A stretch of DNA of 64,000 bases from an uncultured Lachnospiraceae bacterium (GCA_944376125.1 CALWBQ010000027.1:1-64000); one strand, 5' to 3'; positions 27,279-36,651 are shown, counted from the first letter of the stretch. Numbers and translations are program-made. Notes: generated from the letters alone by a model not told the origin.

Positions 27279-28676
27279 TCAATCTTCCAGCGCAGCCTTA
27301 ATCATGACCGCACATTCAATACGCTTTTTCTGCATCTCGCACCCAATGTCATAGGCGTCGGTGATGGAGCCGTGGAAATTGTAGGAATTAGCAGCACAGC
27401 CGCCGCTGCAATAAAATCTGGCAAAACAGTCTCTGCACTTTTCTTTTGCGTAAACGTTGCACAGCTTAAATTCGTCCCGGACCGCCGTATTGGTGATCCC
27501 CGTATCTACGTTGCCCAGCAAAAATTCCTCTTTTCCAACAAACTGATGGCATGGATAAAGGTCTCCCCACGGGGTAACTGCCAGGTATTCCGTTCCGGAA
27601 CCGCACCCGGACAGCCTCTTGGCCACACAGGGGCCCTGCTTCAGATCCACCATAAAATGGAAGAACGTAAATCCCCTTCCCTCTTTCCAGCGTTTTACGT
27701 ACTCTGCCGCAAGTTTGTCGTACTCATCCAGAATCTGAGGCAGATCTTCCTCCCTGATGGCATAGGGCTCAGACGGCTCCGCCACTACAGGTTCTATGGA
27801 CATTTTCTTAAAGCCAAGATCGGCAAAATGAAGAACATCTTTAGAAAAATCCAAATTTTCATGGGTGAATGTCCCTCGGACAAAGTAATCCTTGTCCCCT
27901 CTGCTCTCTGCAAATTTCTGGAATTTAGGGACGATCAGATCGTAGCTGCCTGCCCCGCTCCGGAATGGGCGCATTTTGTCATTGACCTCTTTCCGTCCAT
28001 CCAGACTCAGGACTACATTGCTCATCTCACGGTTGCAGAACTCCATGATCTCATCATTGAGGAGGACACCATTGGTGGTCAAGGTAAAACGAAACTTTTT
28101 GTTGTGCTCTTTTTCCTGAGAGCGGCCATACTCGACTAATTGCTTGACTACATTCCAATTCATCAGCGGTTCTCCGCCAAAGAAATCAACCTCCAAATGC
28201 TGGCGGTTTCCGGAATTGGCAATCAGAAAGTCCAAAGCCTTTTTTCCTACCTCATAGCTCATAAGCGCCCTGCGGCCGTGGTATTCCCCTTCCTCCGCAA
28301 AACAGTACCGGCATGCCAGATTACAGTCGTGGGCAATGTGAAGGCACAGAGCCTTCACAACCGTCTTTCTCTTTTTAAAATCAGCCACATACTCTTTATA
28401 AATGTCTTCTGTAAACAGCTGCTCCCTGTCGATCAGCTCCTGGACATCCTCCAGGGCCTCCTCCAAGTCTGAGAGAGGATATTTCTCCCCCAGGCGTTCC
28501 TTCACCAGACAGACAGACTCCTCCGGAAGTTTTTCAGGCTTTTCCATATCCGGGATTTTAGCCTCCCTGGCCAAAGTCTCCACCACATCGTAAAAAAGCG
28601 GATCTACCGAATGGACCGAACCGCTGTTCACATCCATCACAATATAATATCCATTATTAATATATTGATGAATCAC
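27279..28676 (-). CDS. scfB: SCIFF peptide radical SAM maturase
   Basis: A 465-aa radical SAM/SPASM enzyme that installs thioether crosslinks in the SCIFF peptide. The radical SAM cluster is C118-x3-C122-x2-C125 (HDCNLACRYCF). The SPASM cysteines begin at CGSGTEY near residue 358 and include CxxCFARFYCSGGC. The N-terminal about 100 residues form the expected peptide-recognition region. The precursor gene is immediately upstream, with a hairpin between the two. SCIFF systems are known in nearly all Clostridia; the peptide's function is unknown. Confidence 0.95.
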   Translation of the reverse strand: MIHQYINNGYYIVMDVNSGSVHSVDPLFYDVVETLAREAKIPDMEKPEKLPEESVCLVKERLGEKYPLSDLEEALEDVQELIDREQLFTEDIYKEYVADFKKRKTVVKALCLHIAHDCNLACRYCFAEEGEYHGRRALMSYEVGKKALDFLIANSGNRQHLEVDFFGGEPLMNWNVVKQLVEYGRSQEKEHNKKFRFTLTTNGVLLNDEIMEFCNREMSNVVLSLDGRKEVNDKMRPFRSGAGSYDLIVPKFQKFAESRGDKDYFVRGTFTHENLDFSKDVLHFADLGFKKMSIEPVVAEPSEPYAIREEDLPQILDEYDKLAAEYVKRWKEGRGFTFFHFMVDLKQGPCVAKRLSGCGSGTEYLAVTPWGDLYPCHQFVGKEEFLLGNVDTGITNTAVRDEFKLCNVYAKEKCRDCFARFYCSGGCAANSYNFHGSITDAYDIGCEMQKKRIECAVMIKAALED

Positions 28677-28711
28677 TGATACTCTCCTTATCTAAACAGA
28701 CATTAAAATAT

Positions 28712-28739
28712 CCCCTACGTTCCGGGAAGACCGTAGGGG
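28712..28739 (-). terminator. Hairpin between scfA and scfB (partial terminator)
   Basis: Perfect stem CCCCTACG / CGTAGGGG on the minus strand followed by ATATTTTAATG, only 36 bases before scfB. A second GC-rich hairpin (CTCCGGGC / GCCCGGAG) lies at 28775-28795. Probable attenuator that would favour the peptide over its maturase. Confidence 0.6.
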
Positions 28740-28801
28740 TTCTTGTCTGCCTCTTCCTCACTGTCTCCGGGCCTGTGCGCCCGGAGGAATATCACACCGG
28801 A

Positions 28802-28948
28802 TTAGCGGCTGGTGTTCTCACAAGCCTGGTTTCCCACGGTGCAGGATGTCTTGCAGGCAGACTGGCAGGAAGTCTGGCACTCGCCGCAGCCGCCCCGCTT
28901 CATGGACTCCTTTAACGTATTTGCATTTAAAGTTTTAACGTGCTTCAT
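28802..28948 (-). CDS. scfA: SCIFF ribosomal peptide precursor (six Cys in 45)
   Basis: A 48-aa peptide beginning MKHVKTLNANTLKESMKRGG with six cysteines, at 21, 24, 28, 32, 36 and 43. This fits the SCIFF family. ScfB would crosslink the cysteines as thioethers. GGAGG precedes the ATG at 28948. The frame stays open upstream, but only this start has a ribosome site and the conserved leader. A consensus promoter lies about 50 bases upstream. Confidence 0.95.
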   Translation of the reverse strand: MKHVKTLNANTLKESMKRGGCGECQTSCQSACKTSCTVGNQACENTSR

Positions 28949-28992
28949 CCTTAAACGCCCTCCTATCTTTATTGAAAAATGGTACATAATGT

Positions 28993-29030
28993 CCTTGCGA
29001 TTATACCACAACTGATTTGCGTTCGCAAGG
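28993..29030 (-). promoter_or_regulatory. scfA promoter with flanking inverted repeat
   Basis: Minus-strand -35 TTGCGA (29023-29028) and a perfect -10 TATAAT (29000-29005) with 17-base spacer. An 8-base inverted repeat CCTTGCGA (28993-29000) / TCGCAAGG (29023-29030) overlaps both boxes, a layout expected of a repressor operator. Confidence 0.65.
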
Positions 29031-29122
29031 TTTTTTCTGGCTGCCGGACCTGCGGTCATAACCCTGGACATCGCTGAATATATTGGACCAGACCAGATTA
29101 ATAGAAAAGAGGTTGATATCCT

Positions 29123-29482
29123 ATGTCCAACAAACCAGTACCAGCCATTCTCCGCTCTCTTCTTTTTTCTTACATCGCCACAGGGATCCTGCTTCTCGCC
29201 CTGTCCTTTCTTCTGTACAAACTCCATCTCCGCTCCAGCCAGGTCAGCGCTTCTGTCCACATTATCTATGCCGTCACCTGCTTTTTAGGCGGATACGCTG
29301 CAGGCAAATCCATGAACCAGCGCCGTTTTTTCTGGGGGCTTGTAACAGGGCTGTGCTATTTTATCATTCTGTTTGCCATGTCCTCCCTGATGAACCGAGG
29401 CGCCGCCCCGGAGACCAGCCAGATTCTTCTGACCCTGGCCATATGTGCCGGCGGCGGAACCATAGGAGGGATGGCAAGCTGA
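29123..29482 (+). CDS. TIGR04086/YrzE family membrane protein
   Basis: A 119-aa protein with four predicted membrane helices (about residues 10-30, 45-62, 68-88, 100-118). The pattern of small residues matches the TIGR04086 family. The function is not known. A weak GAGG lies nine bases before the ATG. It diverges from scfA. A stem GGCCGCTG / CAGCGGCC (29497-29535) lies after it but has no T-run on this strand. Confidence 0.72.
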   Translation: MSNKPVPAILRSLLFSYIATGILLLALSFLLYKLHLRSSQVSASVHIIYAVTCFLGGYAAGKSMNQRRFFWGLVTGLCYFIILFAMSSLMNRGAAPETSQILLTLAICAGGGTIGGMAS

Positions 29483-29540
29483 CAGAAATCAAACAGGCCG
29501 CTGCGCTTCACGGTTTTCCCGTCTGCACAGCGGCCCACTG

Positions 29541-30824
29541 TCAGGCTTTGTCGCCCTCTTCTTTTTTCAGCCGATAAATATGAATTTTTTCAATCCGGTT
29601 TTTATCCATCTTTTCCACCACAAACCGGATTCCGTCCTGCTCCACAGCTTCCCCTTCTTCCGGGAGATGATCCAGCAGGCCGATCACCAGTCCTCCGATC
29701 GAATCATAGTCCTCAGACTGAAGATCCAGATTCAGGCTCTCATTGATGTCATCCAGTTTCATAGAGCCTTCCACAATGTATTCATCCGGAGCAACCTCCG
29801 TCAGATTTTCCTCTTCATCTCCGTCATATTCATCCCGGATCTCCCCGACAATTTCTTCCAGCATATCCTCCAGGGTAATCAGGCCGGCTGTGGCACCGTA
29901 TTCATCCAGAACAATCACGATATTATTGGAGGTTTTTCTCATCTCCACCATCAAATCTGCCACTTTTTTAAACTCATAAGTGTAAAGCGGCTGACGAAGG
30001 TAGTCTCTGATGGAAAAGTTCTTCTTTTCTTCCTCCCCCAGCAGCAGCAAATCCTTCACATTGATAATGCCGATGACATTATCCGTACTTCCTTCGTACA
30101 CTGGTATTCGGGTAAAGCGGTTCTCCCGAAAACTCTCGATCAGTTCCTGGTAATCCGCCGTCACATCAATCAGAACCATATTGATACGCGGAACCATAAT
30201 ATCCTTTGCCAAAGATTCCCCAAAGTCAAACACATTGGTAATCATATTTTTTTCTTCGGTCTGGATAACGCCCTCCTCATGGCTGACCTCAACGATCGTC
30301 CTCAGCTCATCCTCCGTAATCGACTCTCTTTTCTTCTTCGGATCCAGCTTCATAAGCAGCAAAATTCCTGTAGACAGCTTATTGATAACGAAAATAACAG
30401 GCGTCATTACAATCATAAGGTAGTAGATATAACGTCCATTTTTCAGAGCCAGGGAATCGGCAGTTAATGTTGCCATAGTCTTCGGTGTGATCTCACCGAA
30501 CAAAAGAATCAGCAAAGTCAGCACTCCGGTGGCAAAGCCTACCACTCTATTTCCCCACAGACTGGTTACCATAGTTGTCACCAGAGAAGAGGCATACAGG
30601 TTTACAATATTGTTGCCGATCAAAATGGCCGAAAGCATCTTTCCCTGATCTGAGATAACCTTGTTGACATACATCGCCGCCTTGGATCCGGATTCCTCCA
30701 GATTTCTCATGCGGATCTTATTGGCTGTGGTGAGCGCTGTCTCCGATGATGAGAAAAATCCAGACAGCAGCAAAAGAATTATGACAATCACGATCTGTAT
30801 CACGACGTCCGACGACGGGTCCAA
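29541..30824 (-). CDS. CNNM/CBS domain hemolysin-type membrane protein
   Basis: A 427-aa protein with three parts. A CNNM (DUF21) membrane domain covers about residues 1-190 (LLLLSGFFSSSETALTTAN). A CBS pair covers about 205-335 (MVPRINMVLID; IPVYEGSTDNVIGIINVKDLL). A C-terminal CorC_HlyC domain follows (EYIVEGSMKLDDINE). Relatives transport or sense Mg2+/Co2+ and are often called hemolysins without proof. The start is TTG at 30824; AAGGAG lies nine bases upstream, and the nearby ATG is out of frame. Confidence 0.9.
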   Translation of the reverse strand: MDPSSDVVIQIVIVIILLLLSGFFSSSETALTTANKIRMRNLEESGSKAAMYVNKVISDQGKMLSAILIGNNIVNLYASSLVTTMVTSLWGNRVVGFATGVLTLLILLFGEITPKTMATLTADSLALKNGRYIYYLMIVMTPVIFVINKLSTGILLLMKLDPKKKRESITEDELRTIVEVSHEEGVIQTEEKNMITNVFDFGESLAKDIMVPRINMVLIDVTADYQELIESFRENRFTRIPVYEGSTDNVIGIINVKDLLLLGEEEKKNFSIRDYLRQPLYTYEFKKVADLMVEMRKTSNNIVIVLDEYGATAGLITLEDMLEEIVGEIRDEYDGDEEENLTEVAPDEYIVEGSMKLDDINESLNLDLQSEDYDSIGGLVIGLLDHLPEEGEAVEQDGIRFVVEKMDKNRIEKIHIYRLKKEEGDKA

Positions 30825-30856
30825 AAAACATCACTCCTTCATACGTTTTGATGATA

Positions 30857-30885
30857 ATTGTACCGTAATTGAGACTTTCTGTCAA
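30857..30885 (-). promoter_or_regulatory. Promoter of the CNNM/CBS gene
   Basis: Minus-strand perfect TTGACA (30880-30885), 17-base spacer, TACAAT (30857-30862). Confidence 0.75.
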
Positions 30886-30925
30886 TATGCGCCGGCTCTT
30901 CGCCGTTTGGATCCTCTGCTATTCT

Positions 30926-31453
30926 CTATTTTTCTCCCGGAAGAGACTTCTCTGCCCGGCGCGCCGTTCTCTCCGGCCATACCTGTGTGACTGCCATCAG
31001 AACCGTTCCGGCAAAAACAAAGAGATCTCCCAGATTAAAAATTACCTTTTTCAGTCCCTTGACCTGGAAGCTAAAGTAATCCACTACATATCCCCGCCTG
31101 CAGCGGTCTATTATGTTGCTGAGAGCTCCTCCCAAAATCATAGAAAGGGCAATCTTCTCCCCCACGTGGCCTTTTTTCCCCGCCAAATAGGCAAAGACGC
31201 CAAAAACAGAGGAAGCGGCTGCAAGGGGAATCAATTTTACCAAATCCGGCCTCTTTTTCAGAATACCAAAGGGCAGGCCAATATTATGGCTCTTATGGAG
31301 TATGATTTTCCCGCTGCTCCCTGGCAGCTCAGCAGGAAATTCGCCGTCATCTCTCTCTTCAATTAATTCTTTCAGCCCCAAATCCAACGCCGCCAGGGAC
31401 GCTGTCAACCCAATCCAAAACACATCGCCACCGCCTTTTCCTAGATGATACAT
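30926..31453 (-). CDS. lspA: Lipoprotein signal peptidase II
   Basis: A 175-aa membrane aspartyl protease that cleaves prolipoprotein signal peptides after lipidation. The two catalytic aspartates are in NIIDRCRRGYVVDYF near residue 114 and FNLGDL near 140; four membrane helices are visible. The start is uncertain. The ATG at 31453 has GGAG only at 15 bases, while an in-frame GTG at 31423 has GGCGG seven bases upstream and would start directly before the first helix. No ileS or rluD neighbour is present. Confidence 0.88.
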   Translation of the reverse strand: MYHLGKGGGDVFWIGLTASLAALDLGLKELIEERDDGEFPAELPGSSGKIILHKSHNIGLPFGILKKRPDLVKLIPLAAASSVFGVFAYLAGKKGHVGEKIALSMILGGALSNIIDRCRRGYVVDYFSFQVKGLKKVIFNLGDLFVFAGTVLMAVTQVWPERTARRAEKSLPGEK

Positions 31454-31584
31454 GTCAGGACGGCATTTCTCCCCGCCGTCCTGTATACTCCTTATTTTAC
31501 TATCTTTCCCTGATCTCGTCCAGTAAATTTTACCCGCTCTGCCACATATATATAACTAATCATTCTGCACAGGGAGAAGAACAT

Positions 31585-33348
31585 ATGACCTGTCCTGTCA
31601 ATCCAGCCTCTGAAGATTACGCTGATTTTATCCACCGCTACGGGAGCGAAGCCGGGCTTTCCGATTTTTTTCAGGAGAACATCGCCTGCTCGGATTTTGC
31701 CTTTCCAGGATACAGCATTCTCTACATTCCTTCTGAGCTTATTCTTCCCCTCTCCCTTGAGAAATATCCTTATTATTCGATTCCCAAGCTCTATACCACC
31801 ATGGACACATCCGCCCTGGACACATCCGGAATCTCTACTACCTCCGCACAGCCTGCCCTGGGGTCTAAAGGCCGCGGAACTATCATCGGTTTCATCGATA
31901 CCGGCATTGACTACCGAAATCCTGTTTTCCAAAATCCCAATGGGACTACCCGGATTCTTGGCATCTGGGATCAGACTCTCCCCTCTCCCAGCAATATTCC
32001 CTGGCCGGAAGACAGCTCTGAAAATCCTCCCATCCAGTACGGCACTTTTTTTACCAGAGAACAGATCAATGAGGCCCTGGCCTCCAGCTCCCCTCTGGCC
32101 GCAGTACCGTCCACTGACACCGACGGCCACGGCACGTTCCTCGCCGGCGTAGCCGCCGGAAGTCCTATCCCGGAGCAAGACTTTTCCGGAGCTGCCCCTG
32201 AGGCCGCCATCGCTGCAGTGAAACTGAAGCCCGCCAAACGGTATCTGAGAGAGTTTTTCTGTGTCCCAGAAAATGCGGCAGCGTTTCAGGAAAACGATAT
32301 TATTATGGGAATACGCTACTTAATTCTCTTATCCCAACAGTACCGGATGCCCCTCACTATCTGCCTGGGCCTCGGCACCAACTCCGGCAGCCATGAAGGA
32401 ACCTCTCCTCTGAGCCAGGCTCTGCGCTACATCGGCCAGTACGTAGGGATCTGCGCCGTAACCGCCGCAGGCAACGAGACCGGGCTCTCCCACCACTATA
32501 TTGGATCCGTCTCCAGCAGCTCTGTCCCCGACGAAGTAGCGATCCGGGTAGGCAGCGGCGAAACCGGTTTCGTCACAGAGCTGTGGGCCTCCACACCTGA
32601 ATTATATACTGTAGGCTTCGTATCCCCCAGCGGTGAGGAGATTGAACGCATTCCTCTCACCTTAGGCAGCAACGCCTCCGTCTCTTTTCTCCTTGAACCC
32701 ACTGTAATCACCGTCTATTACCGTCCCCATGAGATTGACTCCGGAAAACAGCTTATTTTTTTTCGATTTTTCAATCCTTCCCCTGGTGAGTGGAGAATCC
32801 GGGTCTACAGCAGCCAGATCCTAAACGGCGACTTTCACATGTGGCTTCCAGCAGAAGGCTTTATCTCACCTGAAACGGTATTCCTAACGCCTAATCCCAA
32901 TACCACCATTACCGGTCCAGGGGATGCATCCGCCGTCATCACCGCAGCGGCCTACAACCACCTAAACGGCAGCATCGGCATTCACTCCGGGAGAGGCTAT
33001 ACCCTGGATGGGCGGATCAAACCAGATATCGCTGCCCCAGGCGTTGATGTCTTTGGCCCCGGGCAGATCCCGGAAGCGGCCTACCGCCGCGGAATCAGCC
33101 CGGCTTCTATCCCGATGACCCGGAAAACCGGCACCTCCATCGCGGCTGCCCTGACAGCCGGAGCCGTTGCCAGTCTCCTCTCCTGGGGAATAGTATGGAA
33201 CAATGACCCTGGCATGAGTGAAGCCGCCATCCGCTCCTACCTGATCCGCGGAGCCGACAGAAACCGAGCCTTCACCTTCCCGAACCGTGAATGGGGCTAC
33301 GGCAGCCTGAATCTGTACAATACGTTTCTCTGGCTGCGGGAGCTATAG
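31585..33348 (+). CDS. Csp-like S8 subtilisin family protease
   Basis: A 587-aa subtilase. The catalytic Asp105 is in IGFIDTGIDY, His182 in DTDGHGTFLAGVA, the oxyanion Asn in AAGNETG near residue 296, and Ser518 in KTGTSIAAALTAG. An inserted beta domain lies between the Asn and Ser regions, as in clostridial Csp germination proteases. All three catalytic residues are present. No signal peptide is seen, so the enzyme may act inside the cell or spore. GGGAGAAG lies before the ATG. It is convergent with the clpX gene, whose stop is nine bases away. Confidence 0.85.
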   Translation: MTCPVNPASEDYADFIHRYGSEAGLSDFFQENIACSDFAFPGYSILYIPSELILPLSLEKYPYYSIPKLYTTMDTSALDTSGISTTSAQPALGSKGRGTIIGFIDTGIDYRNPVFQNPNGTTRILGIWDQTLPSPSNIPWPEDSSENPPIQYGTFFTREQINEALASSSPLAAVPSTDTDGHGTFLAGVAAGSPIPEQDFSGAAPEAAIAAVKLKPAKRYLREFFCVPENAAAFQENDIIMGIRYLILLSQQYRMPLTICLGLGTNSGSHEGTSPLSQALRYIGQYVGICAVTAAGNETGLSHHYIGSVSSSSVPDEVAIRVGSGETGFVTELWASTPELYTVGFVSPSGEEIERIPLTLGSNASVSFLLEPTVITVYYRPHEIDSGKQLIFFRFFNPSPGEWRIRVYSSQILNGDFHMWLPAEGFISPETVFLTPNPNTTITGPGDASAVITAAAYNHLNGSIGIHSGRGYTLDGRIKPDIAAPGVDVFGPGQIPEAAYRRGISPASIPMTRKTGTSIAAALTAGAVASLLSWGIVWNNDPGMSEAAIRSYLIRGADRNRAFTFPNREWGYGSLNLYNTFLWLREL

Positions 33349-33356
33349 CCTCCCCG

Positions 33357-34790
33357 TCACATTCCTCTCATCTGGATCAAAGGGCCGCCAGTCTTCTCCA
33401 AATATGGCCGGGTAATCACTACAGAGCCGATGTCCGGATCCTTTGGGATCTCATACATGATGTCCAGCATAAACTCCTCCAAAATTGCCCGCAGTGCTCT
33501 GGCGCCAGTCTTTCTCTGGATTGCCTCCTCCGCAATCCAGGTGAGAGCGTCCTCCTCAAACACCAGCTTAACCTCATCCATGGCCAGCAGCTTTTCATAC
33601 TGCTTAATAATGGCATTTTTCGGTTCCTTCAGAATTCTCACTAACATATCCTTATCCAATGGCTTCAAGGTCACAGTCACCGGAAGACGCCCCAGGAACT
33701 CCGGGATCATCCCGAAAGCTCTCAAATCATCGTTGGTTACATACTGAAACAGATCTGTTTCCTGATCCAGACTGTCCTTCAGTGAGCTGTTAAATCCCAT
33801 AGTGGATTTCTTAGTCAGACGCTCTTTAATAATATTTTCCAGGTCTGGGAATGCGCCGCCGCAGATAAACAGAATATTATCAGTATTGACAGTTGCTGTG
33901 GGGGTCATAGCATTTTTTTGGTTGGATCCCACCGGAACTTCTACGATACTCCCCTCCAGCAGCTTCAGCAGCTCCTGCTGAACCGATTCTCCGCTGACAT
34001 CCCTGGTGTTTGTCTCTTTCTTTTTCGCAATCTTATCGATCTCATCGATAAAAATGATTCCCTTCTCAGCCCGCTCTACGTCGTTGCCTGCAGCCGCCAG
34101 GAGCTTGGATACAACGCTTTCAATATCGTCCCCAATGTAACCTGCCTCTGTCAGGGAAGTAGCATCAGCAATGGCCAGCGGCACATCCAGCAGCCTGGCC
34201 AGGGTTTTCACCAGATATGTCTTCCCGCTTCCTGTGGGGCCGATCATCAGGATATTGGATTTTTCGATGATCACTCCGTCTTCCTGGGCGTCCCTCTTCC
34301 AATCCACCAGAGCCCTCTTATAGTGGTTGTAGACGGCCACAGACATGACCTTTTTAGCCTGCTCCTGTCCGATGACATACTCATCCAATTTCGCCTTGAT
34401 CACGTGGGGCGCCGGAATGTCTTTCATTGTCAGGGCCGCCGCCTTCTGGCTCCTCTTTTTAATCTTCTGCTTTTGCGGAATCTCCGCATTTTCCGGAACA
34501 TTTTTGAAAAAGTCATTCATGTTCAGGTTCATATACGGCATATTCTGGATCTTAGAAAAATCCATCCCGCTGCTTCCGATCGAATCAAACGCCTTCTGCA
34601 TACAGTCTCTGCACAGGCATATGTTCCCGGGCATTGTGATCATGGGGCCGGCTTTGCTCTCCGGCCTCCGGCACATATAGCAGACCTTCTCATATTTCTC
34701 TTCCGGTTCCTTCTGCTCTGTTTTCTTTTCTATTTTTCCACTCTGTTCCTCTGCCGCAGCATCTATATAATCTTTCTCTCTATCGTCCAA
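33357..34790 (-). CDS. clpX: ClpX-type AAA+ unfoldase (stand-alone copy)
   Basis: A 477-aa AAA+ protein, longer than usual ClpX because of an N-terminal charged extension and a linker near 75-120. The zinc-finger cysteines are C37, C40, C60 and C63. Walker A is GPTGSGKT at 184-191, the pore loop GYIG follows in TEAGYIGDDIES, and Walker B is IIFIDEIDK. The ClpP-binding IGF loop reads MGF. The start is TTG with GAGGAG seven bases upstream. No clpP, tig or lon adjoins, so this may be a second clpX paralogue; genome context is needed to say. Confidence 0.85.
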   Translation of the reverse strand: MDDREKDYIDAAAEEQSGKIEKKTEQKEPEEKYEKVCYMCRRPESKAGPMITMPGNICLCRDCMQKAFDSIGSSGMDFSKIQNMPYMNLNMNDFFKNVPENAEIPQKQKIKKRSQKAAALTMKDIPAPHVIKAKLDEYVIGQEQAKKVMSVAVYNHYKRALVDWKRDAQEDGVIIEKSNILMIGPTGSGKTYLVKTLARLLDVPLAIADATSLTEAGYIGDDIESVVSKLLAAAGNDVERAEKGIIFIDEIDKIAKKKETNTRDVSGESVQQELLKLLEGSIVEVPVGSNQKNAMTPTATVNTDNILFICGGAFPDLENIIKERLTKKSTMGFNSSLKDSLDQETDLFQYVTNDDLRAFGMIPEFLGRLPVTVTLKPLDKDMLVRILKEPKNAIIKQYEKLLAMDEVKLVFEEDALTWIAEEAIQRKTGARALRAILEEFMLDIMYEIPKDPDIGSVVITRPYLEKTGGPLIQMRGM

Positions 34791-34855
34791 TGTTCTTCTC
34801 CTCTGTCTCGTATTTGTTCGTTATTGCAGTGCGAAACATATCTTTTGTATCCTCA

Positions 34856-34884
34856 TAATTATACGGTATTTCCTATTCTGACAC
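34856..34884 (-). promoter_or_regulatory. Promoter of the clpX-type gene
   Basis: Minus-strand TTGTGT (34879-34884), 17-base spacer, TATAAT (34856-34861), about 60 bases before the TTG start. Confidence 0.65.
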
Positions 34885-34951
34885 AAGACAGCCCGCCTGA
34901 AATTTATATTTATTTCATAAACACCCACCTGGAGCTGAAAAACCAGAAGAT

Positions 34952-34998
34952 AAAAACTGGCGCCTTCTCAGCCCTTTGAGGCTGAAAAAGCGCCTTCC
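34952..34998 (-). terminator. Terminator of the HtrA-type gene
   Basis: Minus-strand stem GGCGC / GCGCC enclosing TCAGCC / GGCTGA, followed by AGTTTTTATC, just after the htrA-type stop. Confidence 0.82.
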
Positions 34999-35010
34999 TG
35001 TTCAATCTGA

Positions 35011-36651
35011 TTACTGGAAAAGTTTAGGCATATTCTGCTGCGGCTGCGATTCCGCCTGCGGCTCCGTATCTTCCTCTGGTTTCTGCCCCAAAGTAATCGT
35101 TACCTGGCGTTCCTCGTACTGGCCATTCTCCAGCCGTTCTACCGTCAGCGTCACCTGTGTGCCTTCCTCGTAGTAGGTCAGCATTTCTTTTAATTCCTCC
35201 ATGCTGGTGATGGACTGGCCGTCAATCTTTGTGATGATATCCTTCTCCTGCAGGTCTGACTGGCTTGCTGCCCCGCCATCGACCAGCTTGTAAACATACA
35301 CGCCGATGGGCATTCCGTACAGAGACGAATCTCTCTCGCTGACATCCGTGCCTTGAATCCCTAGATAGCCCTGTTTGCTCTCGTCAACAGCAATGCGGGT
35401 CTTCGAATTCATCAGATCAGTAATGATGTCCTGCACTTCTGAAACCGGGATCGCATACCCTACACCCTCCACAGAGGTTGCAGAAGTCTTCGCCTCGTTG
35501 ATGCCAATGACTTCGCCCTTCATATTAATCAGAGCGCCGCCGCTGTTGCCGGGGTTGATAGCCGCATCTGTCTGAATGACGTTCTTCGTATTTCCGCTCT
35601 CATCAATCTGGATCGTTCTGTCCACAGCGCTCACGTATCCTACTGTAACGCTCTGGCCGTAACCCAGAGCATTGCCGATGGCGACAACGCCCTGCCCCAT
35701 CTTAACCTCATTGGAATCGCCTAAAACAGCCGGTTTGATTTTGCTCTTCGTGTCATCTGGAATCGAATCCAGAGGAACCGCCACCACGGCCAGGTCTGCC
35801 GTTGCATCCGTCCCCTTTATAGCGGCGTCTGCGGTTGTCCCATCAATAAAAGTTACTGAAAGTGCTTCGGAGTCCTCGACGACATGATTGTTTGTTACAA
35901 TCAAAAGTTCTGTGTCATTCTCACCTAAAATAATTCCGCTGCCGCTGCTGGGCACTTCATAGGTCTGGTTGCCGTAAAACCATGAATTCGTACTGTAAAG
36001 CATTGTGTTGCTGATGGAAACCATAGACGGCATCACTTCATCTACGATACCAGAAACATCCATGGCAACTACCTGCCCGTCTCCTTCAGCCGTCTCTGCC
36101 GGCTGAGCTGCCGCCTCCGTAGAAGCGCTGGTCTGCGGTTCTACCCGCTGTGTCTCACCCGCTTCTGTAGTCTGCTGGGCCAAAAAACTGTCCGTCAGAA
36201 CATTGACGCCGGCAATCGTTCCGCCTGACACAACGCCGAAGAGAAGCGCTGCTGCTGCAACCCATCCAGCCTTCTTTGCAATATTCTTTCCTTTGCCGTT
36301 TTTCTTAGAATGAGGATGCTGCGGATGATTTCCGCTGCCGCTGCCCGAATGAGGGCCATATCCCCCATTACCGCCGTTTCCTCCATTGCCGCCGTAATAT
36401 CCGCCGCCTGGCTGTCCGTTGTAATAAGCATTGCCGCCGGCCTGATAAGGCCCATTGTAAACCGGCTGATTCATAGAGCCCTGGGGCTGATCACCGTCTC
36501 CGCTCTGTCCCTGCTGATTTCCAGCTTGATAGGAATTTTCTTCTTTCATAACAAAATTAACGGATTCTGTCTTCTGTTCTGCATTATTCTCTATGTCATG
36601 GGAATCCGGATTCATACCATTCATAGCATTGCCTTCATGTTCAAAACTCAT
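35011..36651 (-). CDS. HtrA/DegP-type membrane serine protease
   Basis: A 546-aa protein. A Gly/Asn/Gln/Tyr-rich cytosolic tail (residues 1 to about 120, with GGNGGNGGNGGY repeats) is followed by one membrane helix near 128-150. The trypsin-like domain carries its His in TNNHVVED, Asp in ATADLAVVAV and Ser in NPGNSGGAL. A C-terminal PDZ domain begins near YLGIQGTDVSERD. It should degrade or refold damaged exported proteins outside the membrane. The ATG at 36651 has AAGGAG eight bases upstream and is preferred to one 11 codons earlier. It has its own terminator. Confidence 0.92.
   Translation of the reverse strand: MSFEHEGNAMNGMNPDSHDIENNAEQKTESVNFVMKEENSYQAGNQQGQSGDGDQPQGSMNQPVYNGPYQAGGNAYYNGQPGGGYYGGNGGNGGNGGYGPHSGSGSGNHPQHPHSKKNGKGKNIAKKAGWVAAAALLFGVVSGGTIAGVNVLTDSFLAQQTTEAGETQRVEPQTSASTEAAAQPAETAEGDGQVVAMDVSGIVDEVMPSMVSISNTMLYSTNSWFYGNQTYEVPSSGSGIILGENDTELLIVTNNHVVEDSEALSVTFIDGTTADAAIKGTDATADLAVVAVPLDSIPDDTKSKIKPAVLGDSNEVKMGQGVVAIGNALGYGQSVTVGYVSAVDRTIQIDESGNTKNVIQTDAAINPGNSGGALINMKGEVIGINEAKTSATSVEGVGYAIPVSEVQDIITDLMNSKTRIAVDESKQGYLGIQGTDVSERDSSLYGMPIGVYVYKLVDGGAASQSDLQEKDIITKIDGQSITSMEELKEMLTYYEEGTQVTLTVERLENGQYEERQVTITLGQKPEEDTEPQAESQPQQNMPKLFQ

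Noticed and set aside
29497..29535. Terminator after the TIGR04086-type gene
   Set aside because: The stem is good but neither strand has a T-run next to it.
33918..34979. Long plus-strand open frame opposite clpX
   Set aside because: It is an antisense shadow of clpX with unlikely composition (rich in His, Leu, Arg) and no ribosome site.
36350..36410. Short tandem repeats as a CRISPR or regulatory array
   Set aside because: They encode the GGN repeats in the HtrA-type protein tail; the units are imperfect and in frame.
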